Assembly (NCBI GenBank): GCA_007117575.1
Contig: SKGH01000005.1
Span: 1 to 10,939 of the forward strand
DNA: 10,939 nucleotides
Direction of reading: 5' to 3'
Origin: Candidatus Kaiserbacteria bacterium
GTDB taxonomy: Bacteria > Patescibacteriota > Minisyncoccia > Phycocordibacterales > UBA918
Below, one piece after another: positions 6,043-10,939 of this stretch. The stretch's first letter is position 1; every line of letters begins with the position of its first letter. Made by a program: the position numbers and the translations under genes. The notes under the pieces were generated by a model. That model searched no databases. It was given only the letters and a program-made list of their open reading frames with translations, and was not told the DNA's origin.

Positions 6043-9000
6043 ATGAAATTTAAAAGACCGATAAAAAAATATCACATAAGCTTATGGGAAGCGGCTAGTC
6101 GTGAGGGTGTGGCGGTTGAGGTTATTTTGTCCAGGTTGCGTACCGGTAATATAGATGGATATCGTGTCAGTAATACTTGGTATGTTGATGCCCGCAGTTT
6201 GTCAAAACCTAAGATACCCAAACCCAAGACAGCAAAATCTAAGGCATCAGCAGTATCCGCGCCCTACAAACAGCCGTCTGTATTATTTAAAAAAATAGGT
6301 AGCCCATTGCAATTGGGGCGACTCGGTTATATTTTTTCAATTATTTTTATCTGCGCTTTTAGCTTTAGTTCAATAGTGATGTCGGGTAATAGGGGTGAGA
6401 GTATGATGGCTAGGTTGGCAGAGGTGCCAGTACTTGCCTCGGTGTCGCAAAGTTTAAATACGCCGGTTCGTGAAGGTTTGTCTGTCGGGGGTGTGGAGTT
6501 TAGTTTTTGGTTTAGGGAGACATGGAGACAGCTCGCCGGCGTTGCCAGTTTCGCGGGTCGCACAACCCGCTCTATATTCAGTCAAGCCGACACTACCGTA
6601 ACAGAAACAACTTCTCTTGAGGTTCTTCCTGTTTCAGCTTTTGATGTCGGTCAAGGTTTTGGTTTGTTACCAACAACGGCTGACATGTCCGGAGGTAGTT
6701 TGGTGATCCATAGTTCTCTGGTTACTCGCGGTGCTTTGCGTGGTGAGGGCATGACTCAGTTGGCAACCACCAGTGTAACAGGACCATTTACCGTACTGTC
6801 TTCTTCTGATCTGGCGTCTTTGACTGTTTCCGGACAGACTGCCTTAGCTTCGCTTGATGTGTCCGGTGAGATAGGCGCCGGTACTTTGTCGGTTAGCGGT
6901 GCCGGTACTTTAGGTTCCTTGTCGGTTGATGGTACGGGAACTCTGGGTACTTTGTCGGTTTCAGGTGGTGGTACTTTCGGTTCGTTGGTTGTGCAGGGTG
7001 GTGGAGAGTTGGGGACACTGACTGTTTCCGGTCAATCTACTTTAGAAGACCTTGCCGTTAATGGTTTGATCAGTGCTTTTGGTGGTGTGGTAACAGAGGG
7101 CGCTGATATTGACCTAATGGGAGGGCAACTGTTTGCTTCAAACGTGGTTAATTTGCTTAGGGCCGGAGAAAATATAGAGATAGGTGGTACAAGTCAGGAA
7201 CCCATAATCTCGGCTATTATCGACAGAGAGCTTGGCGTGGAAAGTTTGAATGGTCAGACCGGCACTATAAGTTTGGTGGGGGGTAGTGATATAAACATAA
7301 ACGGTCTAACCATAGACAGTGTATCTACACTAAGTTCTGTCAGGTCTCGCGGTGGTTGTGTGGGTTGTGTGCGTGATGTTGATGTAGAGAGCGCGTTAAC
7401 CATAGTCGGAGGCAGTATAAACGATACTATAATCGGCGCCACTACACCGGCCGTTGCCACTTTTGCCACTACTACCATAAATGAAAATTTGACCGTGTTA
7501 GGCAGTGCCACTTCTACTTTTCAAAGTAGTATAAATATTGTAGATGGCTGTTTGGCTATAAATGGGGTTTGCGTTGAGGGGGTTGAGCCGTCAAGTTATC
7601 TCGGTCTTAATGATACTCCCGGTTCATATATAGCCGGAGCCATACAGTTTGCCAATGCCGGTGAGAATGCCTTGGTGCAGTCTGAGGAGTTGGTCTTTGT
7701 GGACGGTAATCTGGCAGTGGGTACCACCAGCCCGCAGGCACGTCTTCACGTTAGTGGTGGTTCAGTTAGGTTTGACGGGTTAAGCGGAGACGCCGGTTTT
7801 TTATTTGATCAAAGTAGTGGCGCGCTAAGTCTGGGTGCTAGCGGTGTCGGTGAGCGCTTGTCGGTGTCCGGTACTTTAGGTCTTCATGATGGGGGAGCTT
7901 TGCGATTGTATGAAGATGATGGAGGAAATTTTGTAGGTTTTCGTGCCAGCAGTACTTTGGGAGTCAGTACACAGTGGACATTGCCGGTGAGTGATGGAGC
8001 CAATAACCACATACTGGTTACTGACGGTTTGGGTAACTTACGCTTTGCTTCCGTCAGTAGTGTCGGTGGAGGTGCGGATACATATATAGGGTTGTCCGAC
8101 ACTCCTTCATATTTTGCCACTTCTGCCATAGTTTTTGTAGATGCCGTAGCCGGCGCTTTGACGCAGTCGGATGATTTTGTCTACGATGGTTCGCGTTTGG
8201 GTATAGGTACCGGTACGCCCAGCGCCACTCTTAGTGTTGTAGGGGGTGGTATTTTTACGGACTCAATAAACGTAATGGGTTCCGCCACTTCCACTTTTGT
8301 AGGTGGTATCAACGTAACAGACGGCTGTGTGTCGGTAAACGGTGTGTGTCTGGGTGGAGCGGATCGTTTGGTAGATCTGTCAGACGTCAGTATTGTAGAC
8401 GCTGAGGTAAACGACTTGTTGGTATTTGATGGGACAAATTGGACAAATGCTTCCAGTACCAGTCTGGGTTTTGGTGATGGTACTTTTCGTGGACTTTTAG
8501 ATACACCTGAAGATTATAATGCGGATCGTATTCTATATATGACCGGTAGTGGTATAACCACAAACGAGAATTTCGTATTTAATGGCAGTCAGTTAGGTGT
8601 TGGTACTAATGACCTGCGTAGCGCGCTTAGCGTAGGTGGTGACGTCAGCGTGCTGGGGTCTAACGCTTTGCGTTTCTATGGTGATGGTCTTAATTACGTA
8701 GGTTTTAGAGCTTCCAGTACTTTGTCTGATACGTTGGTATGGACACTGCCGGCAAGTGATGGTTTACCTAATCAGCTTTTGATTACCGACGGTATGGGCA
8801 ATCTTCGTTTCGAAAGCGTAAGTTCCATCGGAGGAGCTTCACGATACACGGAGTTGTTGGACACTCCTTCGACTTTTGCCGGAGCGGGTGTAATACCTTT
8901 TGTTAACGCTGAAAATGATGGCTTGACTCAAGCCGGTGATTTCGTATTTCGTAACGGAAGGTTGGGTGTGGGAGTTAGTGACCCCACACAGGCGTTGACG

Positions 9001-10939
9001 GTACAAGGAGACATTCGCTTTCAACCTAACGCTTCGGAAATAGGAATGGTTTACTCCACTGCCGGTAATAGATTTGGTTTCGGTACTCAAAGTATAAGTG
9101 GTGAGAGAATGGCCATACGAGGTTCGGTTTCTCAGTTTGGCGGTACGCAGAGCAATCCATACGAACTTAGACCTCGTGGCTCTCTCACCACTGAATTGCC
9201 TGATAGGGTTAATGATGTAGTGGTGGTGGGGGACCTGGCTTACGTGGTGACTGATGCAACCGGTCAAGATTTTCACATAATTGATATTTCAGATCCTGAC
9301 AACCCCGATGTTTTGGGAGAGCTTAATTTACCTTCTTCTGCCAGCGGTAGAGCAGTGGTTGTGTCAGGGAAATATGCTTTTGTAGTGTCTTCTTTTCAGG
9401 GTGATGATTTTCATGTTATAGACATAGAAGACCCTTTCAATCCGGAGATAGTTTCTTCACTACCCATGCCGGTGAATGCGGACGCAAACGATGTGGCCAT
9501 TAAAGGTAATTATGCGTATGTGGTTACCAGTAGAACGGGGGAACCGAGTTTTCACGTAATTGACATTTCCAATCCATTACAACCGGATGTGGTTAGTGAT
9601 TTGTTTTTGGCCGATACCGGTACCGGTATTTATATAGCGGGAAATTATGCTTACGTGACTTCATCAGCGATTGGTGACGATTTTCAGGTAATCGACATAA
9701 GTGACCCGCTTAATCCTTCAATTTTTCCAAACGGTATAAATTTACCAACACGAGCAAATGATGTGGTGGTGCGAGGAGCTTATGCCTACGTAGTCACCAA
9801 CTCCACCGATGATGATTTTCATGTTATTGATATAAGAAACCCCGCAAACCCGGTTGAAGTCAGCTCTTTACCTTTAGATGCCAGCGCAACGTCTTTGGCT
9901 ATAAGTGGTCGTTATGCTTATGTTTCTACTGAAGCAGCCGGTGATGATGTTCATGTTATAGATATAATTGACCCCACATCGCCTAGTATAATCGGTAGGT
10001 TTGATCTTCTTTCCGGTGAAGCTTTGGCAATAGCGGTAAGTGGTCGTTATGCTTACGTGGGAGGCAGTGTTGAAAGTAATCATTTTCGTATTTTTGATAT
10101 CTCGGGAGCTGAATTTCAGTCGGCGGTAGTGCATTCTCTTAAAGGTGGTAATTTAGATGTAGCCGGTGATTCTGTGACCGCCGGTAAGGTGATAGCCGGT
10201 TTGGGAGTGCAAGCGGGGGTGGAGGGTTTGCAAACTTCCGGTCTGTTATCGGTCTTAGGCGGTGGTAACTCATTTATGGCCGGTAGGTTGGGTATAGGTA
10301 CCAGTACTCCCAGTAGCGAATTGACAGTGGTGGGTAGTATTCGTTCTACGGAGATAGCTAATTGTGATAATTTGGAAACAGATATGTTGGGCAAAATATT
10401 TTGCGCACCTTCAGATGAGAATTTAAAGACGGAGGTGGTAGATATAGAAGGAGCACTTCAGTCCATACTTTCTTTGCGAGGAGTTAATTTCTATTGGTTG
10501 GATAGTGAGCGGTTTGGTTCGCAACGAGAGGTTGGCTTTATAGCGCAGGAGGTAGAATTAATAATACCGGAGGCGGTTCGCAAGCGTGATGATTATTGGT
10601 CACTTAATCCGGCGCGTCTGGTGGCGGTAATGGTTGAAGCGATAAAAGAAATGTGGGAGGTGGTAAGAGGTAATCAAAATAAAATAGAAAAGTTGGAAAC
10701 CAGAGTGGATGAGCTGGAAAGGCAGATAAATAAGTCTGGAGTTAGGGTTGAAACCGGTATGAGTAGTAAAACTGAAGAGGATGGTCAAAACAATACACAG
10801 AAACAACCGGTACAAAACGAAGGCAATGATACACTAACCGAAACCGAAACCGAAACCGAAACCGAAACCGAAACCGAAACCGAAACCGAAACCGAAACCG
10901 AAACCGAAACCGAAACCGAAACCGAAACCGAAACCGAAA
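6043..10939 (+). CDS. Giant membrane-anchored fibre/adhesin with HTH, propeller and S74 chaperone domains (3' end missing)
   Basis: One open frame gives at least 1632 residues; no stop occurs before the window ends. Order: HTH_17/MerR-like domain (about 11-53, with ISLWEAASREGV and GYRVSNTWYV); Lys/Pro-rich linker (54-85); one membrane helix (about 94-113) with Lys and Arg before it, so the N-terminus should be cytoplasmic; eight 11-residue repeats (259-346); tail-fibre motifs LNGQTGTISL (402-411) and IGATTPAVATF (465-475); four DTP/GxGTxxP modules (519-987); seven LVIVD-type blades (1051-1366); a fifth LGIGT motif (1416-1420); S74 chaperone with Ser1457 and Lys1462; coiled coil (about 1530-1562); Thr-Glu tail from 1599. 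The ATG is the first after an in-frame TGA at 6028 and lacks a Shine-Dalgarno site. A host-contact surface fibre is likely, but the ligand is unknown. Confidence 0.93.
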   Translation, partial: MKFKRPIKKYHISLWEAASREGVAVEVILSRLRTGNIDGYRVSNTWYVDARSLSKPKIPKPKTAKSKASAVSAPYKQPSVLFKKIGSPLQLGRLGYIFSIIFICAFSFSSIVMSGNRGESMMARLAEVPVLASVSQSLNTPVREGLSVGGVEFSFWFRETWRQLAGVASFAGRTTRSIFSQADTTVTETTSLEVLPVSAFDVGQGFGLLPTTADMSGGSLVIHSSLVTRGALRGEGMTQLATTSVTGPFTVLSSSDLASLTVSGQTALASLDVSGEIGAGTLSVSGAGTLGSLSVDGTGTLGTLSVSGGGTFGSLVVQGGGELGTLTVSGQSTLEDLAVNGLISAFGGVVTEGADIDLMGGQLFASNVVNLLRAGENIEIGGTSQEPIISAIIDRELGVESLNGQTGTISLVGGSDININGLTIDSVSTLSSVRSRGGCVGCVRDVDVESALTIVGGSINDTIIGATTPAVATFATTTINENLTVLGSATSTFQSSINIVDGCLAINGVCVEGVEPSSYLGLNDTPGSYIAGAIQFANAGENALVQSEELVFVDGNLAVGTTSPQARLHVSGGSVRFDGLSGDAGFLFDQSSGALSLGASGVGERLSVSGTLGLHDGGALRLYEDDGGNFVGFRASSTLGVSTQWTLPVSDGANNHILVTDGLGNLRFASVSSVGGGADTYIGLSDTPSYFATSAIVFVDAVAGALTQSDDFVYDGSRLGIGTGTPSATLSVVGGGIFTDSINVMGSATSTFVGGINVTDGCVSVNGVCLGGADRLVDLSDVSIVDAEVNDLLVFDGTNWTNASSTSLGFGDGTFRGLLDTPEDYNADRILYMTGSGITTNENFVFNGSQLGVGTNDLRSALSVGGDVSVLGSNALRFYGDGLNYVGFRASSTLSDTLVWTLPASDGLPNQLLITDGMGNLRFESVSSIGGASRYTELLDTPSTFAGAGVIPFVNAENDGLTQAGDFVFRNGRLGVGVSDPTQALTVQGDIRFQPNASEIGMVYSTAGNRFGFGTQSISGERMAIRGSVSQFGGTQSNPYELRPRGSLTTELPDRVNDVVVVGDLAYVVTDATGQDFHIIDISDPDNPDVLGELNLPSSASGRAVVVSGKYAFVVSSFQGDDFHVIDIEDPFNPEIVSSLPMPVNADANDVAIKGNYAYVVTSRTGEPSFHVIDISNPLQPDVVSDLFLADTGTGIYIAGNYAYVTSSAIGDDFQVIDISDPLNPSIFPNGINLPTRANDVVVRGAYAYVVTNSTDDDFHVIDIRNPANPVEVSSLPLDASATSLAISGRYAYVSTEAAGDDVHVIDIIDPTSPSIIGRFDLLSGEALAIAVSGRYAYVGGSVESNHFRIFDISGAEFQSAVVHSLKGGNLDVAGDSVTAGKVIAGLGVQAGVEGLQTSGLLSVLGGGNSFMAGRLGIGTSTPSSELTVVGSIRSTEIANCDNLETDMLGKIFCAPSDENLKTEVVDIEGALQSILSLRGVNFYWLDSERFGSQREVGFIAQEVELIIPEAVRKRDDYWSLNPARLVAVMVEAIKEMWEVVRGNQNKIEKLETRVDELERQINKSGVRVETGMSSKTEEDGQNNTQKQPVQNEGNDTLTETETETETETETETETETETETETETETETETE
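6817..7080 (+). repeat. Eight tandem 11-residue (33-base) repeats
   Basis: Within the giant protein, residues 259-346 fall into eight units of exactly 11 residues with the pattern S/T-L-x-V-x-G-x-x-x-L-x, for example TLSVSGAGTLG, SLSVDGTGTLG and TLSVSGGGTFG. The period is kept without any insertion. Such short Gly-rich strand repeats suit a beta-helix or a trimeric fibre shaft. The units differ at the DNA level, so they are not a fresh expansion. Confidence 0.85.
7597..9003 (+). repeat. Four dispersed ~50-residue fibre modules
   Basis: Four copies begin with an aromatic residue plus xxLxDTP and end with LGVGTxxPxxxLxV: residues 519-570, 681-732, 815-864 and 935-987 (bases 7597-7752, 8083-8238, 8485-8634, 8845-9003). 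The ending is the GIGTxxP motif common in tail-fibre-like proteins carrying S74 domains. The third copy has lost the Pro of the ending (GTNDLRSAL). A fifth copy of the ending alone is at residues 1416-1429. Confidence 0.8.
7897..9003 (+). repeat. Two copies of a ~115-residue block
   Basis: Residues 619-732 (bases 7897-8238) and 875-987 (bases 8665-9003) align along their length: ALRLYEDD with ALRFYGDG, NFVGFRASSTL with NYVGFRASSTL, WTLPVSDG with WTLPASDG, VTDGLGNLRF with ITDGMGNLRF, then a DTP/GxG module in each. They lie 768 bases apart and indicate an internal duplication followed by divergence. Confidence 0.85.
9193..10140 (+). repeat. Seven LVIVD-type repeats, predicted seven-bladed beta-propeller
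   Basis: Residues 1051-1366 contain seven units of about 43-47 residues, each with the pattern xxVxGxYAYVV, then D/E-x-F-H-V-I-D-I, then DPxNP. The Gly-x-Tyr-Ala-Tyr strand and the FHVIDI strand recur in all units; the last (NHFRIFDISG) is worn and lacks DPxNP, as the closing blade often does. This matches the LVIVD repeat family of surface propellers. Seven is a typical blade number for a closed ring. Confidence 0.88.
10411..10665 (+). other. S74 intramolecular chaperone (endosialidase-type) domain
   Basis: Residues 1457-1541 follow the S74 pattern: SDENLK (usual SDxRLK), then a helix with ALQSILSLRGVNFYW, then GFIAQEVE (1498-1505), IPEAV, and a closing EAIKEM helix that continues into a coiled coil. 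In the studied phage endosialidase family this domain trimerises the fibre and cuts itself off just before the Ser, using a Ser and a Lys five residues later. Both are present here (Ser1457, Lys1462), so cleavage is predicted between Pro1456 and Ser1457. Arg of SDxRLK is replaced by Asn. Confidence 0.88.
10837..10939 (+). repeat. Perfect (ACCGAA)17 repeat encoding poly Thr-Glu
   Basis: Seventeen uninterrupted copies of ACCGAA plus one base run to the last base of the window, in frame with the giant gene and read as Thr-Glu from residue 1599. No synonymous change is seen in any copy. The true copy number is unknown because the sequence stops inside the array. Confidence 0.97.

Noticed and set aside
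6327..10815. Reverse-strand open frames across the giant gene
   Set aside because: They are short, have no family resemblance and lie antisense to a clearly coding frame.
10837..10939. Telomere-like hexamer repeat (TTCGGT on the - strand) at a sequence end
   Set aside because: It is in frame with the open gene and encodes Thr-Glu, and no bacterial telomere of this kind is known to me. A coding repeat with an assembly break is simpler.
6043..10939. Prophage tail fibre gene
   Set aside because: The fibre motifs and S74 occur in phages, but no other phage gene is present, and the cytoplasmic domain plus membrane anchor fit a cell-surface protein better.

Overview
The window looks like part of a chromosome or contig from a Candidate Phyla Radiation bacterium of the Parcubacteria type. 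That placement is an inference. It rests on a very divergent but complete F1 ATPase gene set, gene starts without clear Shine-Dalgarno sites, and a giant fibre-like surface protein whose motifs (ATSTF, GCxxxNGxC, LGIGTxTP) I associate with that group. Every gene is on the + strand and uses the standard bacterial code. I saw no tRNA, rRNA, CRISPR array or transposase.

Positions 1-254 hold no convincing gene. There is a stretch rich in inverted repeats (1-145), a terminator-like hairpin, and at best a weak promoter.

Positions 270-5853 are a compact operon in the order b-like, delta, alpha, gamma, beta, epsilon. Delta to beta overlap one another by 4 to 13 bases, which points to translational coupling. 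The b-like stalk protein is about twice the usual length and epsilon has only its N-terminal domain. Beta has lost two strongly conserved catalytic-site motifs while keeping Walker A, Walker B and the GER glutamate. The membrane-rotor genes for subunits a and c are not in the window. They may be elsewhere, or this may be an F1-like ATPase with unusual coupling.

Positions 5854-6042 hold two tandem terminator-like hairpins. The second ends only 14 bases before the next start codon and is spanned by a 14-codon open frame.

Positions 6043-10939 are one uninterrupted reading frame of at least 1632 codons that runs off the right edge. In order it shows an excisionase/MerR-like helix-turn-helix, a Lys/Pro-rich linker, one membrane helix, eight 11-residue repeats, tail-fibre-like modules, seven LVIVD-type blades (a predicted seven-bladed propeller), a further fibre module, an S74 self-cleaving intramolecular chaperone, a coiled coil, and a perfect Thr-Glu tail encoded by 17 copies of ACCGAA. 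It is probably a cell-surface fibre or adhesin anchored with its N-terminus in the cytoplasm. Nothing in the sequence links its function to the ATPase upstream.
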